A stretch of 64,000 nt of DNA from Chitinophaga ginsengisegetis (GCF_900168065.1 NZ_FUZZ01000005.1:310001-374000), one strand, 5' to 3'. Shown: positions 17,134 through 28,400, numbered from the stretch's first letter. Numbers and translations: made by a program. The notes: generated by a model not told the origin, from the letters alone.

Positions 17134-17751
17134 TTGAAAGACCGCCTAATTGCAGCTGATAATATTTTGTGGAACAATGTCATCCTGGGGGATCAGCAAG
17201 CCTACAGGGAGTTGTATGAGATGTATGCGGATATGCTTTTCCGGTATGGCTTAAGATATATAAAAGATACCAGCACTATAAAGGATTGTATCCAGGAGCT
17301 TTTTACCAGTCTTTATCACTACAGGAGTAACCTTGCTCACGACGTGAACATCCGGTTTTACCTGCTCCGGTCGTTCCGCAGGAAGATCCACCAGGCCGTA
17401 AAAAAGAATGCCACCATTCTCCATACCGTCAATGCGGAGGACTATTTCTCCGTTGTTTATGAACCGGATGCCGAACAGCTGTTGATTGCTGCCGAACAAC
17501 AGCAGGAAATGCTGCGGTTGCTGGTCCGTGAACTCAATGAATTACCTGCCCGGCAGAAAGAAGTCCTTTTCCTTAAGTTTAACTGCAACCTGTCGTACGA
17601 AGAAGTGGCCGGTATCATGAAAATAAGTGTGCCTACCTGCCGCACCCTTGCCTACAGAGCCTTCCGGCAACTGCGCGCCAACATGGAAAAGGTGCCGGTG
17701 CTGCCGTTAATCATCCTCTTAATGTCCTGGATTTCCCGGGAGCATCCCTGA
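17134..17751 (+). CDS. ECF-type RNA polymerase sigma factor (Bacteroidota SusC/FecR-linked group)
   Basis: This sigma-70 family protein of about 205 residues has region 2 (LGDQQAYRELYEMYADMLF, then DTSTIKDCIQELFTSLY) and region 4 (ELPARQKEVLFLKFNCNL, then SYEEVAGIMKIS). The start is a TTG at 17134. The next in-frame ATG is 28 residues later and would cut region 2, so the non-ATG start is likely. The C terminus ends in a hydrophobic stretch (VLPLIILLMSWIS), seen in some sigma factors of this group and possibly membrane-associating. With FecR and an STN-bearing SusC downstream it forms a trans-envelope signalling set. Confidence 0.9.
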   Translation: MKDRLIAADNILWNNVILGDQQAYRELYEMYADMLFRYGLRYIKDTSTIKDCIQELFTSLYHYRSNLAHDVNIRFYLLRSFRRKIHQAVKKNATILHTVNAEDYFSVVYEPDAEQLLIAAEQQQEMLRLLVRELNELPARQKEVLFLKFNCNLSYEEVAGIMKISVPTCRTLAYRAFRQLRANMEKVPVLPLIILLMSWISREHP

Positions 17752-17822
17752 ATAAAAAAAAGTTTCGTTCCGGAGTCTATATCCTGTTTGTTTGTTGCTC
17801 TATATAGCAAAGATGCCGCAAG

Positions 17823-18944
17823 ATGCCTGATAAGAAACACCTGAAATTGGAAGACCTGCTTGGTAATGACCATGAATCGCCTGTACAGAGCGATGATCCC
17901 GTGCAGCAACAGATGGCAGATGCCGTGCAGCGCATGATCACAAACGCCGGCGCAGAAACATGGGATCCGGCCGATAAAGCCCTGCTATGGCAGGACATTG
18001 CGGCGGGTTTAGTGTCCAAACCATCCATACACAGGTACCTGTTCCTAAAAATCGCCGCCGCCATATTATTATTGCTGTCGGTAGGCGCCTGGTTGTTCTG
18101 GCCCCGGCCCACGCACTCACTGGTACAGTTTGCCCGGCAACAACACGTGGAAAGCGCCACCGATACCCGCCTGATCCTCGGACAACAACAGGCCATTGTG
18201 GTATCCGGGAAAAACGCATCGCTTGTATACGGAGGCAAAGGAGTAACCATCAATGCAGACAGTACCCTGTCGTCAGCAGCCCCGTACAACACGCTGTTGG
18301 TGCCTTACGGCCGCCGCGCCCGCCTGCAGCTGGAAGACGGGACCGTCGTGCTGCTGAATGCCGGCTCCCGCCTTGTTTATCCCGCTACCTTCCGGCAAAA
18401 GAAACGGGAAGTATACCTGGAAGGAGAAGCCTTTTTTGAAGTGGCCCCTGATGCCCATGCTCCTTTTTTCGTATATGCTTCACGTATAGAAACAGAAGTA
18501 CTCGGTACCTCCTTTAATATCAGCGCTTATCCGGACGACCGGCAACAAAGCCTGGTGCTGGCTTCGGGCAGTGTACGTATGCAGCTGCCGTCACAACATC
18601 TTTTCGGAAAACATTCCCGTAAGCTGCAACCTAATGAGATGGCTACGGTAGGTGTGGAAAGCGAAGACCTGCAGGTAAGCACCGTAAACGTAAGTACTTA
18701 TACCGCCTGGAAAGACGGGCGCCTGTTGTTTTACAGCACGCCGCTGAAAGAGATCCTGAAAAAACTAACGCGTTACTATAATATACAGCTGGACCTTGCA
18801 TCAACACAACCCGGACTGGAAACCTGTTCCGGTGACCTTGACCTGGAAGATAATCTTGAAAACGTATTGGATGTGATCTGCGCCACCAACTCGCTGCGCT
18901 ATGAGCGCCACGGACAGCGCATCATCCTGAAAGAGAAAGACTAA
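17823..18944 (+). CDS. FecR-family anti-sigma factor
   Basis: This 373-residue inner-membrane protein has a cytoplasmic N-terminal segment, one membrane helix at about residues 73-93 (KIAAAILLLLSVGAWLFW), a periplasmic FecR domain (TLLVPYGRRARLQLEDGTVV through LEGEAFFEVAPDAHAPFFV) and a C-terminal DUF4974-type domain (SAYPDDRQQSLVLASGSV region, then LLFYSTPLKEILKKLTRYY). It should hold the sigma factor encoded 71 bp upstream until the SusC partner signals ligand binding through its STN domain. The length and layout are standard. Confidence 0.92.
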   Translation: MPDKKHLKLEDLLGNDHESPVQSDDPVQQQMADAVQRMITNAGAETWDPADKALLWQDIAAGLVSKPSIHRYLFLKIAAAILLLLSVGAWLFWPRPTHSLVQFARQQHVESATDTRLILGQQQAIVVSGKNASLVYGGKGVTINADSTLSSAAPYNTLLVPYGRRARLQLEDGTVVLLNAGSRLVYPATFRQKKREVYLEGEAFFEVAPDAHAPFFVYASRIETEVLGTSFNISAYPDDRQQSLVLASGSVRMQLPSQHLFGKHSRKLQPNEMATVGVESEDLQVSTVNVSTYTAWKDGRLLFYSTPLKEILKKLTRYYNIQLDLASTQPGLETCSGDLDLEDNLENVLDVICATNSLRYERHGQRIILKEKD

Positions 18945-18967
18945 ATACCATATATATCGCCAAAAAA

Positions 18968-19040
18968 AACCGGAAGATGGTGGGACATCTTCCGGTTGCA
19001 CTGCCCCGCCGGAAGCGGGGACGGGCTTGTCTTTTTGTTT
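18968..19040 (+). terminator. Two tandem hairpins before the susC-like gene
   Basis: The first hairpin has perfect 12-bp arms, AACCGGAAGATG (18968-18979) and CATCTTCCGGTT (18986-18997). The second has arms CCCCGC (19004-19009) and GCGGGG (19015-19020) and is followed by TCTTTTTGTTT. Together they probably end the sigma/fecR transcript, so susC would have its own, sigma-dependent promoter or be reached by read-through. Confidence 0.7.
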
Positions 19041-19064
19041 AACTAAAAAAACTGTAGTGAAGTT

Positions 19065-22000
19065 ATGAAAAAAATCTATGCACAATGGCGCGTACCGCCA
19101 GGCAATGTTTTTGCCATTAAACTCGTGAGAACAATGAAACTGACTGTAATTTTACTGTTCGCCGCTATTCTTGGGGTTTCTGCTACGGGTAAGTCGCAGG
19201 ATGAGCACCTCAACATTAAACTGCACCAGGGCACTTTACCCCAGCTGTTTAACCAGATCCAGTCGCAAAGCCGCTGGCGTATCTTTTATAAAGATGAACT
19301 GGTAAACAGGGAACAACCGCTGACCCTTGAACTGCAGGACAAAAAGATCAACGAAGTGCTGGATAAAGCCCTGTTAAATACAGGACTCAGCTACCGCATC
19401 ATGCGCAACCAGGTAGCCATCATCCCGAAAGAAAAAAGTAAACCCGATCAGCGCCTGTCCTCCGCCTCACCATCGGAAGACAGTACCTACCTCATACGTG
19501 GACGGGTATACGATACGCATGAACCGCCGCAGGCATTACCAGGCGTGACTATACGGGTGAAAGACAATAACAGTCTTGGTACCACTACCGACGCCGATGG
19601 CTATTTCACCTTCCATGCTAAGAAAAACGCCGTGCTTGTTTTTACGCAAATGGGTTATCTCCCGCAGGAATACACCATTATCCGCAGTCATAACGCGCTG
19701 AATATTTCCCTGAAAGAAAACGTAGCCGCACTGGATGAAGTAGTGGTGGTGGGCCTTTCAGAGCAACAACGTAAGCATATTGCCAGCTCCATCAGCTCTG
19801 TAAATATTGCGCAGCAAACCAATGGCAAGCCCATTACTGCATTATCACAGGCGTTGCAGGGTGGCGTTACCGGTTTGCAGGTAACGCAGAACTCCGGCCT
19901 GCCCGGTGGCGATGCCGCCGTGATAAAGATCCGTGGCATCAGCACGCTAAATGCTTCTAATCCGCTTGTAATGGTGGATGGCGTGCCGATGGACATGAAC
20001 TATATAGATCCCGTTACCGTAGAAAGCGTAACGATCCTGAAGGATGCCGCCGCTGCTGCTGTGTACGGCGCCCGTGCCGCCAACGGCGTAATACTGGTAA
20101 CTACCAAACGGGGTGTAGCCGGAAGGGTAGCCGTTACCTATGATGGTTATTATGGCGTGCAATCGCCATCCTCCATGCCCAAACTTGTAGAAGCGCCGGA
20201 ATACATGCGCATGTTTAATGAAGCACAGGTGAACGCGGGCAATGCACCGTTTTATTCCGAAGAAGATATTCAACATACCGAAGCCGGTGACGACCCGGTA
20301 AAGTATCCCAACACCGACTGGCAGAAAGAAATCCTGAACCGGGCAGCGCCTATTACCAGTCACTCGGTGGGCGTGAGCGGCGGTAACAGCCTCGCACGTT
20401 TTGCCCTAACTGCCAATTATCAGAACCAGCAGGGGATGATCCCACTCAACCACTCCAATAAATATAATATCCGCGCCAACACCTCCATTACTCTTACCAA
20501 AAAGTTCCTGGTATACATGGACATGCTGGCCATTAAACGGAATACTTTTTATCCTAACCGCCCCAATGGCAGTAATGGAAACAGGATACTGGAAGATATT
20601 TTCCGGGTACCGCCCACTATTCTTCCCAAATACCCGGCAAAAGACGGCGCCCCGGTAATATACGGGCGCTACGTGGATATTGTAAACCCGGTGGCTTATG
20701 CAGAACACGGTGGTAAGGCCGCCAATGAGTATGGTCAGTCCAGTATCAATTTACAGCCTAAATGGGAAGTTTTACCCGGACTGAATCTCCGCGGACAATT
20801 CAGCTTCCGGCTGAACAGTGATGTAACCCGCACCACCCGCGATAATTACTACTTCTTCGATTATTATACCGGTAAACTGGTGCAAACATGGGGTGTGCAG
20901 CGATCTGCTGAAATGGATAGGACTACTTACTATTATGCCGGCGTAACAGCTGACTATACCTATGATCTGAAAGAGCATCATTTTTACCTGATGGGTGGTT
21001 ATTCGCAGGAAGAGAATAATAGTAGATTCTGGGATGTAAATTCCCTGCTGTCGTTTTATGGAAAAGTAAATTATTCTTATAAAGATAAATACCTGCTGGA
21101 AGGAGCCATTCGTACCGATGGTTCATCGCGCTTTGGTCCCGGTCATAAGTACGGTACTTTCCCTTCCGTAGCATTGGGCTGGAATATACATAAAGAGCCC
21201 TTTATGGCGCCGGTGTCTTTCATTAATAGCATGAAACTCCGTGCATCTTACGGCCGGCTGGGCAACGAGAATATAGCGCTTTACCAGTATCAGAATATGA
21301 TCAGCGCTAGTGATGGCGTGGAATCCGTATTCGGTAACCCCGACATCACCTGGGAGACCGTAGATATGCTGGATCTTGGTCTGGACCTGGCTTTGCTCCG
21401 GAGCAAACTGGAACTCACTTTCGACTTCTATAACAAAACCACCAATGGTATCATCCTCTGGCCGCCGGTATCTTATGTGGGCGGTATGGGAATTCCTCCT
21501 ATCAATGCAGGCCGGTTACGGAATAAGGGCGTGGAGTTGTCGCTGAATTATAATGGTCGCATTGGGAAGGACATTACCGTCTCTGTACGTCCCGGCGTTT
21601 CCTATAACAATAACACCTTCCTCACGGTATTGGGTGGTCCTTATATCGATGGCAAAAAAATTAACAAGGAAGGCTACTCGCTGAATAGTTTGTATGGATA
21701 TAAAACAAATGGGTTGTTGCAGGCGGCAGATTTTAAGCCGGATGGTACGCCGCTGGTGCCGGTGATCGCCAACGCCAAACCAGGGGATATCCGCTACCTG
21801 GATCAGAACGGCGATAATATCATTGATGGCAATGATCAAACCGTGATCGGCAACCCTACGCCCCGTGCCGATTTCTTTGCCAACTTCCGCATTACCTATA
21901 AAAAATGGGAGCTGGAAATGCTGCTGCAGGGCGTGAGCAAAAGCGATGCAGTACTGGCAGGTATGCTGGCTTATCCGTTGGACATGTCTTTTGATGGCGG

Positions 22001-22337
22001 CGTTCCTACGAAGTACTATGCAGATAACTACTGGACGCCGGAACGCACCAATGCACGCTTTCCGCGCTTAACCACTACACCGGATATCAACAAGTTATCG
22101 TCCGATTTCTGGATACAGAACGGCGCATATATCAGGATGAAATATATCCAGCTGGGTTACAATTTCAGCAGTACCACTTTAAAGCGTATAGGCGTTAACG
22201 GTGCCCGGGTATATGTGAATGCACAGAATCCGTTTGTATTCACTTCCATGAAGCTGGTAGACCCTGAAAGTCAGGGTAACCAATGGACTTATGGCATTAT
22301 GAAAATGTATACAGCAGGGGTAAGTATTCAACTATAA
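19065..22337 (+). CDS. SusC/RagA-type TonB-dependent outer membrane receptor with STN domain
   Basis: This 1090-residue protein has a signal peptide with a basic N-terminal extension (membrane segment LTVILLFAAILGVSA near residues 26-40). An STN domain lies at about 50-118 (LNIKLHQGTLPQLFNQIQSQ). A carboxypeptidase-regulatory-like domain lies at about 142-220 and a plug at about 222-350 (LKDAAAAAVYGARAANGVIL). The 22-strand barrel follows to the end. It imports an oligosaccharide or glycoconjugate with TonB energy. The STN domain is the signalling module that contacts FecR, matching the sigma and FecR genes upstream. SusD follows after 18 bp. Confidence 0.96.
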   Translation: MKKIYAQWRVPPGNVFAIKLVRTMKLTVILLFAAILGVSATGKSQDEHLNIKLHQGTLPQLFNQIQSQSRWRIFYKDELVNREQPLTLELQDKKINEVLDKALLNTGLSYRIMRNQVAIIPKEKSKPDQRLSSASPSEDSTYLIRGRVYDTHEPPQALPGVTIRVKDNNSLGTTTDADGYFTFHAKKNAVLVFTQMGYLPQEYTIIRSHNALNISLKENVAALDEVVVVGLSEQQRKHIASSISSVNIAQQTNGKPITALSQALQGGVTGLQVTQNSGLPGGDAAVIKIRGISTLNASNPLVMVDGVPMDMNYIDPVTVESVTILKDAAAAAVYGARAANGVILVTTKRGVAGRVAVTYDGYYGVQSPSSMPKLVEAPEYMRMFNEAQVNAGNAPFYSEEDIQHTEAGDDPVKYPNTDWQKEILNRAAPITSHSVGVSGGNSLARFALTANYQNQQGMIPLNHSNKYNIRANTSITLTKKFLVYMDMLAIKRNTFYPNRPNGSNGNRILEDIFRVPPTILPKYPAKDGAPVIYGRYVDIVNPVAYAEHGGKAANEYGQSSINLQPKWEVLPGLNLRGQFSFRLNSDVTRTTRDNYYFFDYYTGKLVQTWGVQRSAEMDRTTYYYAGVTADYTYDLKEHHFYLMGGYSQEENNSRFWDVNSLLSFYGKVNYSYKDKYLLEGAIRTDGSSRFGPGHKYGTFPSVALGWNIHKEPFMAPVSFINSMKLRASYGRLGNENIALYQYQNMISASDGVESVFGNPDITWETVDMLDLGLDLALLRSKLELTFDFYNKTTNGIILWPPVSYVGGMGIPPINAGRLRNKGVELSLNYNGRIGKDITVSVRPGVSYNNNTFLTVLGGPYIDGKKINKEGYSLNSLYGYKTNGLLQAADFKPDGTPLVPVIANAKPGDIRYLDQNGDNIIDGNDQTVIGNPTPRADFFANFRITYKKWELEMLLQGVSKSDAVLAGMLAYPLDMSFDGGVPTKYYADNYWTPERTNARFPRLTTTPDINKLSSDFWIQNGAYIRMKYIQLGYNFSSTTLKRIGVNGARVYVNAQNPFVFTSMKLVDPESQGNQWTYGIMKMYTAGVSIQL

Positions 22338-22355
22338 CCATTCAACTTTTTCACG

Positions 22356-23954
22356 ATGAAAATGAAATTCAACATAACAATGATACTGGGCCTGATATTA
22401 CTGTGTTCGCCGGCCTGCAAAAAATTTCTCACCCACGATAACCCGTCCGGTGTAACCGATGAGGAATGGTGGAAAACGGAGAGTCATGCCTATAGTGCGC
22501 TCGGCTCTATTTATGCAGGTGTACCTGCAGGTTCCAGCGGCAGAAATGTAATGTTCTGGTCGGGGCTGAGCGATGAAGCTGTTTGCCGCGGCGACTTCAG
22601 GGGCAACTATGATATTTATACACGTGGCTTGCAGAACCCTACCTGGGATGTGGCGGAATGGATCTGGCGGGATGATTATATAGATGTGCGCCGTGCCTGT
22701 CGCTTTCTTGAAAACGTAGATAAATGTTTTATGGACGACCAGCTGCGTACCCGTATGAAGTATGAAGCCCGCGCATTGCGTGCTTTTTATCATATGGAGA
22801 TCATGTTGTTTTTTGGTGACATTCCCATTGTAACGAAGTCGGTTACACCACTGGAGAATCACCTGAAAAGAGATCCGGCAGAGAAAGTGTATGAATTTAT
22901 TTTGAGCGAATTAAAAGAGTGTGCGGAAAATTTGCCGAAAGAATATGACAGCGATGAAACCTGGCGTATTTCTGCCGGCGCCTGTAATGCGCTGATCGTG
23001 CGGCTGGCCTTATTTTTTCATCATTACGATGTGGCCAGGGACGCAGCGGCAAAGATCATCGGCACCGGGGTTTATAAATTACACCGCAGCGAAAAAGCGG
23101 GTGTAAACAGTTATGCGGAATTGTTCAGTTATACCGGTGAGCTGAATAAAGAGCGTATTTTTTTCAAAGCCAATGGTTGCGATAACGCATGGACCACCTT
23201 TGCGCCTTATGGTATTGGCGGAGAAACTTATGTATCGCCCACCGCGCAGGTAGTAGATAACTTTGAAACAAAGCAGGGTAAAACGCCGGCGGAGCTGGGA
23301 GCGGATTCTGTGGCGGTATACCGCAAGGATCCCAACTACAAAAATAACCGTGATCCCCGCTTAGCCGTGTCTGTTCTATATCCCGGCCAGTCGTATTTAG
23401 ATGCTAATTATATTCTTTCTCCCTTTGATAATTCTACCAACAACACCGATAAGATAGGTGTGCAGAAATCTACCGCTACCGGTTACTGGATCCGGAAATA
23501 CCTCGATCCGCGCGACCGGCAGGGCAGAGGTGGCTCACTCGATTTTATGTATATCCGTTACAGTGAGATATTGTTATCCTATGCAGAAGCCGTGATTGAG
23601 CTGGGCAACTGGCAGGATCCACTGATCATACAATATTTGAATGACGTTCGTACCCGGGCAGGTATGCCGGTAGTAGACCAGCAGCGGTATAACAGTGCGG
23701 CCACGCTGCGGCAGCTGGTGCGCCGGGAACGGCAGGCGGAGCTGGCATTTGAAGGACAGCGTTATTTTGATATCCGGAGATGGGGACTGGTTAAGCAGGT
23801 AATGAACGGGCAGGTATTCGGCGCCACCAATCCGGAAACGGGTATTGCTGTAAAGGTGCAGGACCGTTCGTATATCGACCGGGATTATCTCTGGCCTATA
23901 CCGGAAAAAGAAATGTTATCTAACCCGGAAATGACACAGAACCCCGGGTATTAA
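22356..23954 (+). CDS. SusD/RagB-type nutrient-binding lipoprotein
   Basis: This 532-residue lipoprotein has a short signal with the lipidation Cys at residue 21 (LLCSPACKKF). The TPR-like helical fold of the family is seen in segments such as KYEARALRAFYHMEIMLFFG and DPAEKVYEFILSELKECAENL. The conserved C-terminal region is RRERQAELAFEGQRYFDIRR, ending in WPIPEKEMLSNPEMTQNPGY. It caps the SusC barrel at the cell surface and binds the glycan. It is co-transcribed with susC. Confidence 0.95.
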   Translation: MKMKFNITMILGLILLCSPACKKFLTHDNPSGVTDEEWWKTESHAYSALGSIYAGVPAGSSGRNVMFWSGLSDEAVCRGDFRGNYDIYTRGLQNPTWDVAEWIWRDDYIDVRRACRFLENVDKCFMDDQLRTRMKYEARALRAFYHMEIMLFFGDIPIVTKSVTPLENHLKRDPAEKVYEFILSELKECAENLPKEYDSDETWRISAGACNALIVRLALFFHHYDVARDAAAKIIGTGVYKLHRSEKAGVNSYAELFSYTGELNKERIFFKANGCDNAWTTFAPYGIGGETYVSPTAQVVDNFETKQGKTPAELGADSVAVYRKDPNYKNNRDPRLAVSVLYPGQSYLDANYILSPFDNSTNNTDKIGVQKSTATGYWIRKYLDPRDRQGRGGSLDFMYIRYSEILLSYAEAVIELGNWQDPLIIQYLNDVRTRAGMPVVDQQRYNSAATLRQLVRRERQAELAFEGQRYFDIRRWGLVKQVMNGQVFGATNPETGIAVKVQDRSYIDRDYLWPIPEKEMLSNPEMTQNPGY

Positions 23955-24121
23955 TTTCTTACCGTTTATCAAATTTCCGTTACTGTATTTGCATATCAGC
24001 TAGTTAGATTATATCTTACCATCCAGACGAACCACGATGTGACAAAACAGTGAATATATCATCATACAGTGAACTAATACTATCAATCAAAACAAATCCA
24101 GGCATTCAATTAAACTGAATT

Positions 24122-25399
24122 ATGGCGAAACAAAACAGCGATTCAAGGCGGGCATTTCTCAAAAATTCCCTGGGAGCGCTTGCTGCATTTACAATTGTGC
24201 CCAGGCATGTGCTGGGCCGCGGTTACCTGGCGCCCAGCGACCAGCTGACCAAAGCCGTTATAGGCACCGGTGGCATGGGACGTGGCCACTTTGGCTACGC
24301 CGGCACACGGGTAGTAGCGCTCTGCGATGTAGACCGCAGTCACCTGAAACTGGCGATGGACCAGTTGGGTGATAAAAGTAAAGGCGTAAAAACCTTTGCC
24401 GACTACCGCGAAGTGATCACCTTACCGGAGGTAGATATTGTACACGTGGCTACCCCGCCGCACTGGCATGGTATCATTGCCGCAGACGCCGCACGGGCCG
24501 GCAAAGACATCTGGTGTGAAAAGCCGATGACCGCCACCATTGGCGAAGGCAAACGCCTCGTGGAAGCAGTGCAGCAACATGGAAGGATTTTCCGCCTGAA
24601 TACCTGGTTCCGCTTTGAAGACCGTTTTTATGGAATGGGCACCACGGTGAAGCCGATTAAAAAACTGGTAGACAGCGGTCTGCTTGGCTGGCCGCTGAAA
24701 GTGACCGTGAGTAAGCATACCGGTTTCGACTGGAAATTTTACTGGGTAGGTAAAACCAACCTGGAAGCAATGCCGGTGCCGAAAGAACTGGATTATGATA
24801 TGTGGCTGGGGCCTGCGCCTTATCGCCCGTATAACCCGCACCGTGTGCACCAGACCTTCCGTGGTTATTGGGATTATGATGGTGGTGGTTTGGGAGATAT
24901 GGGCCAGCATTACCTGGATCCTATCCAGTATTTCCTGGGGAAAGATGACACCAGCCCTGTAAGTGTGGAAGTAGATGCACCACAACAACACCCTGATGCA
25001 GTGGGCACCTGGAGAAGAATTACCTACACCTATGCAGATGGTTGCCAGATCATCCTGGATGGTGATGGCGCCGATGAAAAGGCCGCTTATATAGAAGGAC
25101 CCAAAGGAAAACTGTACCCCGGTTTCCGTTCAGATATCCAGGACCTGGAAAAGAAACTGGCTGCATTCCCTGACCCGGCGCCACAGCAAACAGATTTTGT
25201 GGACGCCGTAAAGAACCGCCGGAAATTTGCGCTGAATGAAGAAAATGGTCATCGTTCCGCTACCCTCGTGAATATGGGTAAGATTGCCCTGCGCCTGAAC
25301 CGCTCGTTGAAATTCGATCCGGTGAAACAGGAATTTATAGATGATGCAGGCGCTAATGCGCTGATCTATCAGCCAATGCGCGGACCGTGGACTATCTAA
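24122..25399 (+). CDS. Tat-exported Gfo/Idh/MocA-family oxidoreductase
   Basis: This 425-residue protein starts with a twin-arginine signal (SDSRRAFLKNSLGALAAF, Arg9-Arg10). The Rossmann segment follows (KAVIGTGGMGRGHF, GxGxxG), then the family EKP motif (CEKPMTAT) and a C-terminal alpha/beta substrate domain with GGGLGDMGQHYLDPIQYFLG. Such enzymes oxidise sugar hydroxyls with a tightly bound nicotinamide cofactor. Tat export of a folded, cofactor-loaded enzyme fits a periplasmic role. It is 167 bp after susD and 19 bp before the DUF1080 gene, which suggests it makes 3-keto sugars for that protein. GH109-type hydrolase activity is an alternative. Confidence 0.9.
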   Translation: MAKQNSDSRRAFLKNSLGALAAFTIVPRHVLGRGYLAPSDQLTKAVIGTGGMGRGHFGYAGTRVVALCDVDRSHLKLAMDQLGDKSKGVKTFADYREVITLPEVDIVHVATPPHWHGIIAADAARAGKDIWCEKPMTATIGEGKRLVEAVQQHGRIFRLNTWFRFEDRFYGMGTTVKPIKKLVDSGLLGWPLKVTVSKHTGFDWKFYWVGKTNLEAMPVPKELDYDMWLGPAPYRPYNPHRVHQTFRGYWDYDGGGLGDMGQHYLDPIQYFLGKDDTSPVSVEVDAPQQHPDAVGTWRRITYTYADGCQIILDGDGADEKAAYIEGPKGKLYPGFRSDIQDLEKKLAAFPDPAPQQTDFVDAVKNRRKFALNEENGHRSATLVNMGKIALRLNRSLKFDPVKQEFIDDAGANALIYQPMRGPWTI

Positions 25400-25418
25400 A
25401 CAATCAAGTAAACGAATT

Positions 25419-28400
25419 ATGAAAAAGATACAATACTTACTCGTTGCATTACTGGTTGGCTGGAGTAGCCTGGTTTCCGCACAGGGGCCATCAGACCAGC
25501 GTGCGTTTCATACCAAAATAGCCGATGTGCTGGCGTTGATGCCGGCCCCCAATAAAACGCAGTTTAATACCAATATGGAGTCGATTGCGGCGCTGGGGGA
25601 AGAAGGGCTTACTACTATTGCCGGTATGCTGGCAGCGCCCGGAAAGGGCAATAACACGCAGTTGGAATATGCGCTGGCAGGATATGCTTATTATGTTACC
25701 CAACCGGGAAAAGAAACCGCCCGCAAACAGGCTTCTGCGGCGCTTTGCAAAGCATTGGCAAAAACAGCGGAACCGGAAAATAAATTTTTCCTGATCACCC
25801 AGCTGGAAACACTGGCAGATGATAATGCTGTCAGCACGTTGCAATCATATCTCACGGATAACCGTTTGTGTGATCCTGCTGCACGCGCGCTGGTAAAAGT
25901 TAATACGCCCGCCGCACAGCAGGCCCTGTTACAGGCGCTCAGCGCAGCTTCCGGCGACAACCGCATCACCCTTACAGAAGCGTTGGGTGATAGCCGTTAT
26001 ACTGCCGCTGCTGCCGCTATTGCGCCACTGGCAACCAATGCGGATAAAAAACTCGCTAAAGTAGCGTTGTATGCACTGGCGCAGATCGGCGCACCGGCTT
26101 CTGCACCGGTATTAGCCAATGCTGCCGCCAACAGCGGTTATTCCTACGATGTAACCGACGCTACTGCTTCCTATCTGTACTACGCCGCCAATATCACTGA
26201 TAAAGCAGCTGCTGCAAAAATAGCAGAGAACCTGCTGAAGCAAACAAAAACAGACGCACAGGTACACACCCGTACAGCAGCATTAAAACTGCTCACCGCC
26301 ATCCGTGGTGAAAAAAATATGCCGCTGCTGTTAGCTGCTGCAGATGATAAGAATGCGGAGTACCGTGATGCTGCGCTGAAATTTGCTGGTCAATACGGCC
26401 TGGCTGGCAATGCACTGTGGCTGAAGAAACTGTCGGGTTCCGATAATGCCAATAAAGCCGCTGTAATAGGTATGTTGGGAGATAATAAAGTGGCCGCTGC
26501 TTTACCTGCCCTTCAGAAATTACTGGGTAGCAAAGAGGAGCGCGTAAAACTGGCTGCCATCAAAGCGGCCGGCAAAACCGGCGGCGCCGCTGCCTTGCCT
26601 TCCCTGCTGCAAACCATGAAAACAGGAGATGCTGCTACTGTGGAAGCGGTAAAAGAGGCGCTCCTGATTATGCCGGGTGACGAAGTTGCTGCACAGTCGG
26701 GCGCCTCGCTGGCAACTATGCCGGCAGCAGCACAAACGGCTTTACTAACGGTACTGGCTGCACGTAAAGCAGACAACCGCGTAAACGATGTATTACCGCT
26801 CACCGCCAGCACAGACGCCGCTACCCGCAGCGCGGCCATCGCCGCATTGAAGGATGTGGCTACAAAGGCAAATCTTCCTGAACTATTTACGTTACTCAAT
26901 AACACCACCAGCGAAACGGATATCGCCAGCATACAGGAAGCGCTCATCAGCGCAGGCGCCACCAGCAACGATGTGCTTGCACAGATGAAGCAGGCGCCCG
27001 CCGGTCAGCAATCCCGCTACCTTCCTGTATTGGCAGGTATTGGTGAAAAAGATGCCTTATCACCGGTAGTGGCCTCCTTTAATAACGGTGACGCTGCTAC
27101 GAAAAAAGCAGCAGTAAGGGCATTGTCTTCCTGGAAAGATATTGCCGCCACACCTGCGCTCTTAAAAATAGCCCGTGAAGATGCTACCTATCGTGATGAA
27201 GCGCTTGCCGGCTATGTAGCGCTTACCCGTCGCTCCGCTTTGCCTGCCGATCAGCAATTGCTGATGTTCCGCAACGCAATGGAGCTGTCGCCCTCAACCA
27301 CTATACAGCAGAAAGTGCTGGAAGGCGTGGAGCGTTGCAAAACATTGCCTGCATTACTATTTGCGGGTAACTACCTCGACAATGCACCGGTGCAACAAGC
27401 AGCCGCCAATGCTGTAATGAACATCGCACTGGCGGATAAAAGTTACAATGGCGCCATCGTACGCTCTCTGTTAGAGAAAACATCCAAAGTACTGAACGGA
27501 CCCGATGCCGATTATCAACGGCAGTCGATCCGCAAGTACCTCGCGGAAATGCCCGCCGGCGAAGGATTCGTTCCGCTCTTTAATGGTAAAGACCTTACCG
27601 GCTGGAAAGGATTGGTGGAGAACCCTGTAGCACGCGGTAAAATGGATGCCAAAGCACTCGGCAAAGCGCAGGACAAAGCAAACGACAACATGCGCAAAGG
27701 CTGGTCAGCGAAAGATGGCCTGCTTGTATTTAGTGGTAGCGGCGATAACCTCTGCACCGAAAAGAAATACGGCGACTTTGAAATGCTGGTAGACTGGAAA
27801 ATCACCTCACAGGGCGACGCCGGTATTTACCTCCGTGGCTCCCCCCAGGTGCAGATCTGGGATACCTCCCGCACCGATGTGGGCGCACAGGTTGGATCCG
27901 GTGGTTTATACAACAACCAGCAACATGAAAGCAAACCACTGAAACTTGCAGACAACGCTATCGGCGAATGGAATCATTTCCGCATCCTCATGCAAGGCGA
28001 TCGCGTAACGGTATATCTCAATGGCGAACTCGTAACCGATAACACCATCCTGGAAAACTACTGGAACCGCGGATTGCCGATCTTCCCCGAAGAGCAGATC
28101 GAATTGCAGGCACATGGCACCTATGTAGCATACCGCGATCTTTACATCCGCGAAATTCCGCGTCCGAAGCCTTATGTACTGAGCGATGAAGAAAAGAAAG
28201 CCGGCTACAAAATGTTGTTCGACGGTACCAACATGCACGAATGGACAGGCAACACCAAAGACTATGTGATCGATAACGGTAATCTCGTGATCTATCCAAC
28301 CAATGGTGGTCACGGTAACCTCTATACGAAAGATGAATACAAAAACTTCTCTTTCCGTTTCGAATTCCAACTCACACCCGGCGCTAATAACGGTCTGGGT

